DNA of 64,000 nucleotides, taken from positions 7,392,501 to 7,456,500 of the forward strand of contig NZ_CP012673.1 in the NCBI RefSeq assembly GCF_002950945.1. The letters are read 5' to 3'. The DNA comes from Sorangium cellulosum. GTDB taxonomy: Bacteria > Myxococcota_A > Polyangia > Polyangiales > Polyangiaceae. The translations under genes and the position numbers were made by a program. The stretch's first letter is position 1, and every line of letters starts with the position of its first letter. A model generated the notes under the pieces. That model was not told the DNA's origin and searched no databases. It saw nothing but the letters and a program-made list of their open reading frames with translations. Shown here one piece after another: positions 16,626-25,306 of the stretch.

Positions 16626-18643
16626 GAGGCGCCGCCTCGATCGACCGGACCGCCGACAGGACCGCCGACCGGGACGACGCCGCGCCGCGCGCGCTCGGCG
16701 CCCGGCGGCGCCGGCGCCCGCCCGAGCGAGATGCCGGCGCCGAGCAGCACCTGCGCCGCGGCCGTCAGCCAGCGGCTGCGCACGTCGTCGCCGTCGCACG
16801 CCATCGTGGCCCGGAAGTGCGCGCCCCCCTCGTCGATCGCGACGAGCGCGGCGCGGACGCGGCTGCCGAGGGCCGCGCCCGTCTTGACGAGCAGCTCCCG
16901 CACCCGGTCGAGATCGGCGGAGGGGTCGACGCTGATCTCGATCGCGACGAGCGGCGGCCGGCCGCGGATGCGCGTCGGATGGAACAGGCTGAGCAGGTGC
17001 GGCACACGCACGACGCACCCGTCCTCGTCCTCGAGGCGCGCCTCGATCAGCGTCAGCTCGCGCACCCGCCCGGACCGGCCCCCGACGTCGGCGACGTCGC
17101 CGACGCGCAGGCGCCGCCCGTAGATGACCGCGATGCCGGCGGCCACCGAGGCGACGATCGGCGTGCTGGCGAGCCCGGCGGACGCGAGCACCACGAAGCC
17201 GACCCGCGTGAGCGCGCCCTCCTGGGTCCCCGTGATGAGCGGCGCCGCGAGGAGCAGCGCGGCCACGAGGATGCCGAAGCGGACGAGGACCCCGGTGGCG
17301 ACCGCGAGGTCCGAGGGCAGCCACCCGAGCGACGTCTCGCCGCGGCTGACGCTCCCGAAGAAGAGCCCCACGAAGCGGACGAGGATGATCACCGCGAGCG
17401 TCGCGACGATCGCGAGCACGAGCACGGGGACGCTCCGGGCGATGCGCCCCATGAGCTCCGACACCGGCGCGAGCACGAAGCCGGTGAGCCGCTGGCTGTA
17501 GCCGCTCGTGGCCTCGAAGAGCGAGAGGGCGAAGAGGATCCAGATGTAGGCGATGCCCACCCGGACGAGCGCGCCGGCGACGCCGAGCGCGACCGAGAGC
17601 GCGCCCTGAGACGCCGCGGGCCGGAGCATCTCGATGCCGCGCACACGCAGGGCGGGGAGCCGCTCCGGGTGCTCGGCGACCCACGCGCGCGCCCGCTCGA
17701 CGAGCTCGCCGACCTTGCGGAGCAGGAGCGCCGCGATGAGCCCCGAGAAGACGAGCAGCGAGAACGAGAAGACGCTCTGCGCGATGCGGTTCCTGCTGTG
17801 CTCCTTGGCGAGCACGTCGCGCACCGTCGCGGCGACCGCGCCGGCGTGCACCGCGACCGTCGTGCTGCCCGCCGCGACGGCGTCCTCGGGGCCGAGCTGG
17901 ACGAGCGGGCTCTCGCCGACGTAGACGACGGCCACCCCGGCCTGCTCGTCGATGCGGACCTCGGGGATCTGCTTCTGCTGGGCGGCCCGCTCGAGCACCT
18001 TCGCGGCCTCGCGGGCGCGCTCCTGCGGCGAGAGGTTGCCCCGGTGCACGCGGATCGCGAAGACCGTCCGGCCGAGCAGCTCGACGCGCGCCTCGGGCTG
18101 CTCGACCACCGGCGGCGGAGGCTGGCCGTCGGGAGCGAGCGCCGCGGTCGGCTCCGCGGGCGGCGCGACCGGCACGGACGGCGGCGCCACCTGCGGGGGC
18201 GCGACCTGCACGGGCCGCGGCGCCACCTGCGGGCGCGCCGCCTGCGGGGGCGCCGCCTGCGGGGGCGCCGCCTGCGGGGGCGCCGCCTGCGGGGGCGCCG
18301 CCTGCGGGGGCGCCGCCTGCGCGGACGGCGGCGCCACCTGCGGGGACGCGACCTCCGCCGGCAGCGGCGGCAGCACCTCCTGCGCGGGCGCGACCGCCGC
18401 GGACGGCGGCGCCACCCCCTGCGCGGGCGCGACCTCCGCGGACGGCGGCGCCACCCGCACCGACGCCGCCGGCTGCTGCGCGGGCGGCTGCGGCGGCACC
18501 TGCGCGCGCAGCGACGGCGCGATGCGCGTGGGCGGCGGCGACGCGGGCGCGGACGCGGGCGGCGCCGGCTCGGCAAACGCAGGGCCGGCGAGCGACACGA
18601 GGCCGGCGAGCGCGACAGAGAGCGCGGGAAACAGCCGCTGCAC
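16622..18643 (-). CDS. MscS-family mechanosensitive channel with proline-rich N-terminal extension
   Basis: The MscS core lies in the last 400 residues: several membrane segments, a pore-type helix (AGLASTPIVASVAAGIAVIYG), then the beta domain VGDVADVGGRSGRVRELTLIEARLEDEDG. It would release solutes during osmotic downshock. The N-terminus has a signal peptide (GTG start at 18643, ending GPAFA), then about 140 residues of PPQAA/APP repeats and a small periplasmic domain with VFAIRVHRGNLSPQERA. The start is preferred over upstream ATGs because the extended frame is Arg/Pro noise without a signal. The stop overlaps the antiporter start by four bases. Channel plus two antiporters suggests one osmotic and ion homeostasis unit. 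Confidence 0.85.
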   Translation of the reverse strand: MQRLFPALSVALAGLVSLAGPAFAEPAPPASAPASPPPTRIAPSLRAQVPPQPPAQQPAASVRVAPPSAEVAPAQGVAPPSAAVAPAQEVLPPLPAEVASPQVAPPSAQAAPPQAAPPQAAPPQAAPPQAAPPQAARPQVAPRPVQVAPPQVAPPSVPVAPPAEPTAALAPDGQPPPPVVEQPEARVELLGRTVFAIRVHRGNLSPQERAREAAKVLERAAQQKQIPEVRIDEQAGVAVVYVGESPLVQLGPEDAVAAGSTTVAVHAGAVAATVRDVLAKEHSRNRIAQSVFSFSLLVFSGLIAALLLRKVGELVERARAWVAEHPERLPALRVRGIEMLRPAASQGALSVALGVAGALVRVGIAYIWILFALSLFEATSGYSQRLTGFVLAPVSELMGRIARSVPVLVLAIVATLAVIILVRFVGLFFGSVSRGETSLGWLPSDLAVATGVLVRFGILVAALLLAAPLITGTQEGALTRVGFVVLASAGLASTPIVASVAAGIAVIYGRRLRVGDVADVGGRSGRVRELTLIEARLEDEDGCVVRVPHLLSLFHPTRIRGRPPLVAIEISVDPSADLDRVRELLVKTGAALGSRVRAALVAIDEGGAHFRATMACDGDDVRSRWLTAAAQVLLGAGISLGRAPAPPGAERARRGVVPVGGPVGGPVDRGGAS
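18241..18315 (-). repeat. 15-bp tandem repeat, five perfect copies, coding PPQAA
   Basis: CCTGCGGGGGCGCCG is repeated five times without mismatch, with decayed copies on both sides. It encodes five-residue PPQAA units in the periplasmic linker of the MscS-like protein. Perfect copies imply recent expansion and probable length variation between strains. Confidence 0.85.
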
Positions 18644-18789
18644 GCCGGCACTTTCGGCCGGAGGTGGGGCACCGGTCAAGCGACGCCGCGGAGAACCGCC
18701 ACGAGACGTCGCGCGCCGGGCCCGGTCGAGCGCGATCGGTGGCCGCCCATGGCGCCCTGGGGCGATGTCTCGGTCGCGCTCGCTCGGTG

Positions 18790-19899
18790 ATGGATCGCCT
18801 TGCCGCCGGGGCAGGGCGCTGGCAGGGCGGCCGCGTGGCAAGGACCAACAGATCCGTGGTGCCGTCGCTGCTCGTCGGGGACATCGGGGGCACGAACACA
18901 CGGCTCGCGCTCTACGACGCCTCCAGCGACAGGCCCCGCTCCGAGGCCGTCTTCCGCAGCCGCGAGCACGCGAGCTTCGAGGAGATCGCCCTCCCCTTCC
19001 TCGTCCGCAGCGACGCGCCCCACCCGGCCATCGCCGTGCTCGGCGTCGCGGGCCCGATCAAGGACCACGTCGCCACCGTGACGAACCTGCCCTGGCGCAT
19101 CTCCGAGCGCGAGCTCTCGCGCCGGCTCAGGATCGCGCGCGTCCTGCTCGTGAACGACCTGGTCGTCGGCGCCCGGGGCTGCCTGCACGTCCCCCGCGCC
19201 GCCATCTCGCCGCTCACCGAGCGCAGGCCCCGGCTGAAGGGGGGCAACCTCGCCGTCATCGCGGCCGGCACCGGGCTCGGCGAGGCGCGGCTCATCTGGG
19301 ACGGCGCCCGCCACCTGACGCTCCCGACCGAGGGAGGGCACACCGACTTCGCCCCGCGCAGCGCCCTCGAGGTCGAGGTGTGGCAGTTCCTCGCCGAGCG
19401 CCACCCGGACCACGTGAGCTACGAGCGCGTCCTCTCCGGCGACGGGCTCGGCGCCCTCTTCGACTTCTTCGTCGCCCGCGCCGCCCGCGTGCCGCGCGCG
19501 ATCGAGCGCCGCCTCGCCGAGGGCGACCGCAACGCGGCGATCTCCGAGCTCGGGCTCGCGCGCGCCTTCCGGCCCGCCGCCCGCGCGGTCGACCTGTTCG
19601 TCGAGATCTACGGCGCCCAGGCGGGCAACCTCGCCCTGCGCGAGCTGGCGCTCGGCGGCGTCTTCATCCTCGGCAACATCGCGCGGCACGTCGTCGCCGC
19701 CCGGCGCGAGCTGTTCATGAAGTCCTTCCTGAAGAAGGGGCGCCTCACCCCGCTCCTCGAGGAGGTGCCGGTCGCGCTGGTCACCGACCCCCTCGTCGGC
19801 GTGCGGGGCGCGCTCGCGCTCGCGAAGGAGCTCCTCGCAGCGGACGAGCCCGCCGCCTCGGGCGAGCGCCCGGCCCGCGCGGCGCGGCGGCGGGCCTGA
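18790..19899 (+). CDS. glk: Glucokinase (ROK-independent Glk family)
   Basis: Glk phosphorylates glucose with ATP to glucose 6-phosphate, the substrate of the zwf product encoded nearby on the other strand. Signatures are the phosphate-binding loop GDIGGTNTRLALYD, LLVNDLVVGA, AAGTGLGEA and the family motif PTEGGHTDFAP. The closing motif, usually GGVYIAGGIAP, is altered to GGVFILGNIARH, a Gly-to-Asn change in a normally conserved segment. The ATG at 18790 is chosen; it adds about 20 residues before GDIGG. A GTG at 18835 is possible. The product has 369 residues, slightly longer than usual, with an Ala/Arg-rich tail. The gene ends 15 bases from the convergent histidine kinase gene. Confidence 0.9.
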   Translation: MDRLAAGAGRWQGGRVARTNRSVVPSLLVGDIGGTNTRLALYDASSDRPRSEAVFRSREHASFEEIALPFLVRSDAPHPAIAVLGVAGPIKDHVATVTNLPWRISERELSRRLRIARVLLVNDLVVGARGCLHVPRAAISPLTERRPRLKGGNLAVIAAGTGLGEARLIWDGARHLTLPTEGGHTDFAPRSALEVEVWQFLAERHPDHVSYERVLSGDGLGALFDFFVARAARVPRAIERRLAEGDRNAAISELGLARAFRPAARAVDLFVEIYGAQAGNLALRELALGGVFILGNIARHVVAARRELFMKSFLKKGRLTPLLEEVPVALVTDPLVGVRGALALAKELLAADEPAASGERPARAARRRA

Positions 19900-19914
19900 G
19901 CGCGCGCGCCCGGC

Positions 19915-21084
19915 TCAGCGCGCCGGGGCGTCGCCGGCCGCCGCGTCGTCGGCGGCCGCAGGGATCTGGAAGACGAACCGCGCGCCGCCGCCCCGCGCGC
20001 CGGCCTCCACCCAGATCGAGCCGCCGTGCAGCGCGACGATCCGCTGCGCGATGTGGAGGCCGAGGCCAGCGCGACCCGATCGCGGCCCGTGCTTCCTGAA
20101 GCGGGCGAACACCTCGGCGCGGCGCTCCGGCTCGACGCCGGAGCCCGAGTCCTCGACGGCGCAGCGCACACGACCGGCGTGCGCCGCGACCTCGATGTAG
20201 ACGTCGCTCCCCCGCGGCGAGTGCCTGATCGCGTTCTCGACGAGGTTCAGCAGGACCTGGTAGAGCCGCCGCGCGTCGCCGCTCACGAGCCCGGGCTCCG
20301 CGGCGTCGACGTGGATCTTCACGGAGGCCTCGTCCGCGATCGGGGCCACGGTGTCGGTCACCTCGGCGATCACGTCGCGGAGCGCCATGCGCTGAGGCTC
20401 GATCCGCAGCTCGCCCGCCTCGGCGAGCGCGGCGTCGAGCAGGTCCGAGATGAGCGACGTCATCCGGTCGACGTTGCGGAAGAGCACCCCGGCCATCCGC
20501 GCGCACTGGGCCGGCTCCGGCGGGCGCTGCACCCGCGCGAGCAGCGCCGCCTGGAGCCTGACGGCCTGCAGGGAGGCTTTCAGGTCGTGCGAGACGATGG
20601 CCATGAGCTCCTCGCGCAGCCGGCCGAGCTCCTCCAGCCGGGCGCGCGCGGCCTCGAGCTCGGTCCGCTTCCTCGCGAGATCCCGGGTGATGCCCGCGAG
20701 CTCGCTCGTGAGCATGACGACCAGCTCCTCCAGCCGCCGCGCCTCCTCGGGCGAGGAGGCCCGGCCGAGGAGGACACGCGCGCCGCCCGCGGCGGGGACG
20801 ACGAGGAACTTCACCGCCCGCGGGACGTCGCTCCCGCCGCGCACCTGGAGCTCCCAGGGGGCGGCGACCTCGTGGGACAGGGCCGCGGAGAGCTTCGCGC
20901 GGGAGCGCTCGTCGAACAGCGACGCGACGTCCCCGCCCGGCGCCGCCCCGTCGCCGAGCAGCCAGGCCGCCGCCGCGCTGGCCAGCGTGATCTCGCCGCC
21001 TTGCACCACGAGGAGGACGGCGTCCTCCGCGGCCGAGAGGAACGCGTGAAAGAGCGCCGCCGCGTCGGGCTGCGTCACCGCCAC
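19915..21084 (-). CDS. PAS-type sensor histidine kinase, partner of B12 sensor
   Basis: This 389-residue soluble kinase has an N-terminal PAS-like region (about 8-115), a coiled coil (about 115-165), a HisKA domain with SHDLKASLQ (phospho-acceptor His near 165), and an ATPase domain with the N box LLNLVENAIRHSP, VEDSGSGV and GLGLHIAQRIV. No membrane segment is present, so its input is cytoplasmic. The GTG start overlaps the end of the upstream B12-binding gene by ten bases, so the two products are made together and the B12 protein is the likely signal input. No response regulator lies next to it. Confidence 0.85.
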   Translation of the reverse strand: MAVTQPDAAALFHAFLSAAEDAVLLVVQGGEITLASAAAAWLLGDGAAPGGDVASLFDERSRAKLSAALSHEVAAPWELQVRGGSDVPRAVKFLVVPAAGGARVLLGRASSPEEARRLEELVVMLTSELAGITRDLARKRTELEAARARLEELGRLREELMAIVSHDLKASLQAVRLQAALLARVQRPPEPAQCARMAGVLFRNVDRMTSLISDLLDAALAEAGELRIEPQRMALRDVIAEVTDTVAPIADEASVKIHVDAAEPGLVSGDARRLYQVLLNLVENAIRHSPRGSDVYIEVAAHAGRVRCAVEDSGSGVEPERRAEVFARFRKHGPRSGRAGLGLHIAQRIVALHGGSIWVEAGARGGGARFVFQIPAAADDAAAGDAPAR

Positions 21085-21773
21085 CCCCGCGCGATCTCAA
21101 CGGCCATGGAGCCCGACGACGCGACCGCGTGGATCCCGAGCTGCTCCGCGGCGTCGGGCAGCGCCGCGATGGCGCGCCCGCCCGCGAGGATCTTCGCCTC
21201 GGGCAGCTCCTCGCGCACCTGCCCGATGAGGGCGCGCGCCGCGGGCAGGTGCGCGGGCAGCGTGACGGACACCGCGAAGAGCTTCACCTCGCTCCACCGG
21301 AGGTCCTCGATCTTGGCCGCGAGCGAGATCCCCCCGCTCGCGAACGTGGTCTGCCAGCCGTCGAGGGCGAGCAGATCCGCGACCATGCGCGCCCCGAGCG
21401 AGTGGAGCTCGGGCTCGACGCAGCCGACCACCGCCCTCGGGCCCCCGGACGGCCACCGGATCCGCGGGTACGTGGAGGCGATCGCCGCCTGCGCGACGGC
21501 GGTCGCGAGGTGCTCGTCCGCCACGGTGAGCCGGTTTTCGTACCAGAGGTGCCCGACCTCCTCGAGCGCCGGCGCGACGATGCGCTCGTAGATGTAGCCG
21601 AGCCCCTCGTCGAGCGCCGCGTGCAGCACGCCCCGGGCGGCGGCGTAGTCGCCCGCCAGGATCGCCGCCGCGAACAGGCGCGCCTCGGCCCCCCCTCGGC
21701 CCCCCCGTCCGCGGAGACCCCGCCCGCCCCCGCGGCCTTGGCAGCAGCCCACTCTGCGCTCATCCCCACCCAT
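21075..21773 (-). CDS. Cobalamin-binding sensor of the CarH/LitR type without DNA-binding domain
   Basis: The helical half contains GHLWYENRLTVADEHLATA. The Trp and the Glu-His pair (+10, +11) have the same spacing as the adenosyl-B12-capping residues of the photoreceptor CarH. The Rossmann half has the ELHSLG form of the base-off histidine motif (ExHxxG), SVTLP and AGGRAI. So a cobalamin, possibly adenosyl-cobalamin as a light sensor, is likely bound. The MerR-type DNA-binding domain of CarH/LitR is absent; output probably goes through the overlapping histidine kinase. The N-terminus is uncertain: from the ATG at 21773 it reads low-complexity Gly/Arg. A more natural start, MSAEWAAAK at 21763, is one base out of frame, with two G7 runs between. 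Confidence 0.8.
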   Translation of the reverse strand: MGGDERRVGCCQGRGGGRGLRGRGGRGGAEARLFAAAILAGDYAAARGVLHAALDEGLGYIYERIVAPALEEVGHLWYENRLTVADEHLATAVAQAAIASTYPRIRWPSGGPRAVVGCVEPELHSLGARMVADLLALDGWQTTFASGGISLAAKIEDLRWSEVKLFAVSVTLPAHLPAARALIGQVREELPEAKILAGGRAIAALPDAAEQLGIHAVASSGSMAVEIARGWR

Positions 21774-21906
21774 GGTACGGAGATTCCGCAGATTCTAAAG
21801 GAATCACACGGCCAGCCCGTTTCGTACAACCCTACCCGCAGCTCGACCGCAGCATCTTCAAGCAAAGGCCGACGTCGTCAAGCCCCGCTCCGGCAGGCGC
21901 TTCCGC

Positions 21907-22635
21907 TTACCCAGCCCCCGCGGCCGCCGCGTCGAGCAGCCAGACCAGCCGGCCGGTTCCGCCGCGGACGATCCGCGCCGGCACCTCGTCGGCCGGCCCC
22001 GGCCGCTTCGCCTGCTCGATGACCGCGCGTTTGCTCGCGCCGCGGGCGAGGAGCAGCTTGAGCCGCGCCTCCCGGATCACCGGGGCCGTCAGCGTGAGCC
22101 GCGCCTCGAGCCCCTTGTCCGGCTGCGCCGGGATGGCGGCGACCAGGCGGTCCTCGATGTGCACCGCGCCCGTCCCCGGGAAGAGCGACGCGGTGTGGGC
22201 GTCGTCGCCGATGCCCATCGTCATGACGTCGAACGCCGCCGCCGCGGCGACCCCGAAGCGCGCGCGCAGGACCTGCTCGTAACGCGCCGCCGCCCCGGCG
22301 AGATCGGGCGACTCCCCCTCCATGCGGAAGAAGTTCTCCTCCGGGATGTGCGCCGCCGCGAGGTCCCGGCGCGCGGCCCCGTAGTTCGAGCGGGGGTGGT
22401 CGGGCGCGACCGCGCGCTCGTCCACCCAGAACCACTCGGTCTGCGCCCACGGGAGATCGAGCGCCGCGAGGCGCTGGTACGCCTCCGACGGCGTGCCCCC
22501 GCCCGAGAGCGCGATCCGCGCCACGCCCCGGGCCTCGATCGCCGCCGCGATCGCGCGCGCGGCGAGCTCCGCCGCGAGGCGCGACATCTCGGCCGCGTCC
22601 TTCGCGACGCACGTCTCCTCGGCACCGCTGCTCAT
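21907..22635 (-). CDS. pgl: 6-phosphogluconolactonase
   Basis: Pgl hydrolyses 6-phosphoglucono-lactone to 6-phosphogluconate, the second step of the oxidative pentose phosphate pathway. The 242-residue product shows ALSGGGTP, the FWVDERAV segment, and GIGDDAHTASLFPG, a form of the family motif GxGxDGHTASLFPG with Ala replacing the usual Gly. The ATG at 22635 overlaps the opcA stop as ATGA, so it is the third gene of a coupled zwf-opcA-pgl operon. A 133-143 base gap separates it from the minus-strand B12 sensor gene downstream. Confidence 0.93.
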   Translation of the reverse strand: MSSGAEETCVAKDAAEMSRLAAELAARAIAAAIEARGVARIALSGGGTPSEAYQRLAALDLPWAQTEWFWVDERAVAPDHPRSNYGAARRDLAAAHIPEENFFRMEGESPDLAGAAARYEQVLRARFGVAAAAAFDVMTMGIGDDAHTASLFPGTGAVHIEDRLVAAIPAQPDKGLEARLTLTAPVIREARLKLLLARGASKRAVIEQAKRPGPADEVPARIVRGGTGRLVWLLDAAAAGAG

Positions 22636-23726
22636 CGCGCTCCTCCTCCCAGCGTGCTCCAGGCGGCGGCGGCGAGCACCGCGTCGCGCAGGAGCCGATC
22701 GCCCTCCAGCGAGTCGATCGTCTTGGTCAGCACCCACGTCTCGTCCCGGTAGCCGAGCGGGTGGAGGTGCTCGGCCGACCGCGCCCCCTCCATCGTCCAC
22801 CGCACCGTGGCCGGCGCCTTCTCGAGCCGCACGCACCCGAGCGCGAGCGGCTTTCCGCCGAGCGACGTCTCGACGCGCACGCCGTCGAGCCGGCGCGCCG
22901 CCTGCTCGTCGGCCGGCGGCCCGTCGACGAGCGCGATCTCGATCGGCGCGCCGTCCGCGGCCCGCGCGCGGCCGACCACCGCGGCGGGGCCGCCGGCCTG
23001 CGCCGGCCCGCGCGCCTCGAACTTCCAGCCGAGCCGCGAGCCCATCCAGCCGAGGAAGAGCGCCGCCGGATCCGGCTTCGAGCCCGCGCTGCGCGTGATC
23101 TCCACCCGCCGGATCGACCGGCACGCCTCCGGCATGTCGTCGAAGAACCGCGCCACCAGCTCGCGGAACGAGAACGTCCGCACGAACGCGCGGTCCGCGA
23201 GCGGCGCCTTCGTCTCGCGCGCGACCTCCGCGAGGCGCTCGATGCACGTCTCGGCCGAGTCGAACACCAGCCGATCACACACCGGCGCGAGCGCGTCGCC
23301 GAGCACGTTCGGCGCCCCCGGCGCCAGCTCGACGATCACCGTGACGTCGGAAATAGTAAGCGCGCTCACCACAGAGGCGACACGCTCGGCGGCGGCGACG
23401 CCGAACGAGAGCTCCACGCTGTCGTAGCAGATCGGCACCTCGCCATCGCGGCGGCACATGGCCGACCAGTCGGCCTGGACGCAGAGCGGGTCGAGCCGGT
23501 CGTCGATCGTGATGAGCAGCGTCCGGCCCGCGTGGGTCTCGGCGAGCGCCTGGGCCTGCTCCTTCAGGCGCTCGACCTCGGCGCGGCTTCCCACCGCGAC
23601 GAAGTTCATCGTCGACGCGCGCGTCTTCACGGCCGGCTGGTCGCGCGAGTCGTCGGGGGACGCCCAGAACGCGGCGAGCTCCGACTCGACCCGCTTGATG
23701 ACCTCGGCGACCGGGCCCGCGCTCAC
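22632..23726 (-). CDS. opcA: Glucose-6-phosphate dehydrogenase assembly protein OpcA
   Basis: OpcA binds and activates glucose-6-phosphate dehydrogenase, a system best known from cyanobacteria and actinobacteria. The 364-residue product has the family's order: an N-terminal domain with STMNFVAVG and ERLKEQAQALAETHAGRTLLI, a middle part with a CRRDGEVPICYDSVEL stretch, and a C-terminal domain ending near LEGDRLLRDAVLAAAAWSTL. There are no catalytic motifs, as expected. The GTG start (23726) overlaps the zwf stop as GTGA, and the stop overlaps the pgl start as ATGA. Genomic position between zwf and pgl strongly supports the assignment. Confidence 0.88.
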   Translation of the reverse strand: MSAGPVAEVIKRVESELAAFWASPDDSRDQPAVKTRASTMNFVAVGSRAEVERLKEQAQALAETHAGRTLLITIDDRLDPLCVQADWSAMCRRDGEVPICYDSVELSFGVAAAERVASVVSALTISDVTVIVELAPGAPNVLGDALAPVCDRLVFDSAETCIERLAEVARETKAPLADRAFVRTFSFRELVARFFDDMPEACRSIRRVEITRSAGSKPDPAALFLGWMGSRLGWKFEARGPAQAGGPAAVVGRARAADGAPIEIALVDGPPADEQAARRLDGVRVETSLGGKPLALGCVRLEKAPATVRWTMEGARSAEHLHPLGYRDETWVLTKTIDSLEGDRLLRDAVLAAAAWSTLGGGAR

Positions 23727-25306
23727 GGCCGCCTCCAGGTCCGCCCGTTGCTTTCGCGCTCGCCCTCGGCGCCGCACGCAGGGCCGGCGGGCGAGGGCTC
23801 GATCAGGGCGTCGGCCTCGGCGGGCCCCCAGGTGCCCGCGGCGTACCGCGCGATCGGCGCGCTCTGCGACCGCCACCCCTCGAAGATCGGGTCGACGAAG
23901 CCCCACTGCGCCTCGACCTCGTCGGCGCGCGTGAAGAGCGTCGCGTCGCCGCGCAGCGCGTCGAGCAGGAGCCGCTCGTAAGCCTCCGGCGTGCTCGATC
24001 CGAACGCGGCGCCGTAGCGGAAGTCCATCGTCACGCCGCGGATGGCGATGCCGCCGCCCGGGATCTTCGCCGCGAACCGGAGCGAGATCCCCTCGTCCGG
24101 CTGGAGGCGCATCACGAGGGCGTTCGGCTCCTCGGTGGCGCCGGGGGCGTCCTTGAACAGGCCGTGCGGCAGCGGCTTGAAGTGCAGCACCACCTCGGCC
24201 ACCCGCTTCGCCAGCCGCTTGCCGGCGCGCAGGTAGAACGGCACGCCGCCCCAGCGCCAGCTGTCCAGGTGGAGCTTCATCGCGACGTAGGTCTCCGTCA
24301 TCGAGTCCTTCGCGACGTCGGGCTCCTCGGTGTAGCCGGGCACCTTCTCCCCGCGCACGATGCCGGGCGCGTACTGCCCGCGCACGGTCGACGTGAGCAC
24401 GTCCGGGCCCGCGATCGGCCGGAGCGTCCGCAGCACCTTCACCTTCTCGTCGCGCACCGCGTCGGCGTCCCACGACGACGGCGGCTCCATCGCGACCAGC
24501 GTGAGCAGCTGGAGCGCGTGGTTCTGCACGATGTCCCGGGTGATGCCGACCTTCTCGTAGAACTTGCCGCGGCCCTCGACGCCGATCTCCTCGGCGACGG
24601 TGATCTGCACGTGATCGACGTGCTGGCGCGACCAGAGCGGCTCGAAGATCGTGTTGCCGAAGCGGAGGACGAGGAGGTTCTGGACGGTCTCCTTCCCGAG
24701 GTAGTGGTCGATCCGGTAGACCTGCGACTCGGCGAGGTGGGCGAGCAGGTCCCGGTTCAGGGTGCGGGCGCTCGCGAGGTCCTCGCCGAACGGCTTCTCG
24801 ACGACGACGTGCTGGAAGGGCGCGTCCTTCTCGTGGGACGGCGGCGCGATGAGGTTCGCCGCGCGCAGGCCGCGCACGATCGGCGCGAACTGGTCGGGGG
24901 CGACGGCCAGGTAGAAGACCCGGTTTTTGCGGGTGCCGCGCTCGTCGTCGAGCCGCCCGAGCTCCGCGGCGAGGCGCGTGTAGGTCTCGGCCTCGTCGAA
25001 CGACCCCTGGACGTAGCTGATGCCCTTCTCGAGCTCGCTCCAGGTGGCCTCATCGAGCGGGCGCCGCGAGTACTTCCCGACAGCCTCGCGCATTTCTCGC
25101 GCAAAATCCGGCTTCGGACGGCGCGCGATGCCCACGACGGCGAAGCCGCCGGTGAGGAGGCGGCTGAGCGCGAGGTTGTAGACGGCGGGCAGCAGCTTGC
25201 GCCGGGTCAGGTCGCCCGAGGCGCCAAAGATCACGAGCGCTGCCGGCGAGGCCGTGCGTTCCTCGGGCATTCCTTCGCGAAGCGGGTTCTTCTCGGCTTG
25301 GGTCAT
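23723..25306 (-). CDS. zwf: Glucose-6-phosphate 1-dehydrogenase
   Basis: This enzyme oxidises glucose 6-phosphate to the lactone and makes NADPH. The dinucleotide motif FGASGDLTRRKLLPA is near residue 28 and the active-site segment RIDHYLGKE holds Asp200, His201 and Lys205. The sequence EKPFGEDLASA and the substrate-binding region are also present. The length from the ATG at 25306 is 527 residues, normal for the family apart from a C-terminal tail of about 25 non-conserved residues rich in Pro/Gly/Ala. Upstream in-frame codons give Arg/Pro noise, so the longer frame is rejected. It is the first gene of zwf-opcA-pgl; the 262-base gap before it should hold the promoter, shared in part with the divergent DUF433 gene. 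Confidence 0.95.
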   Translation of the reverse strand: MTQAEKNPLREGMPEERTASPAALVIFGASGDLTRRKLLPAVYNLALSRLLTGGFAVVGIARRPKPDFAREMREAVGKYSRRPLDEATWSELEKGISYVQGSFDEAETYTRLAAELGRLDDERGTRKNRVFYLAVAPDQFAPIVRGLRAANLIAPPSHEKDAPFQHVVVEKPFGEDLASARTLNRDLLAHLAESQVYRIDHYLGKETVQNLLVLRFGNTIFEPLWSRQHVDHVQITVAEEIGVEGRGKFYEKVGITRDIVQNHALQLLTLVAMEPPSSWDADAVRDEKVKVLRTLRPIAGPDVLTSTVRGQYAPGIVRGEKVPGYTEEPDVAKDSMTETYVAMKLHLDSWRWGGVPFYLRAGKRLAKRVAEVVLHFKPLPHGLFKDAPGATEEPNALVMRLQPDEGISLRFAAKIPGGGIAIRGVTMDFRYGAAFGSSTPEAYERLLLDALRGDATLFTRADEVEAQWGFVDPIFEGWRSQSAPIARYAAGTWGPAEADALIEPSPAGPACGAEGERESNGRTWRRP

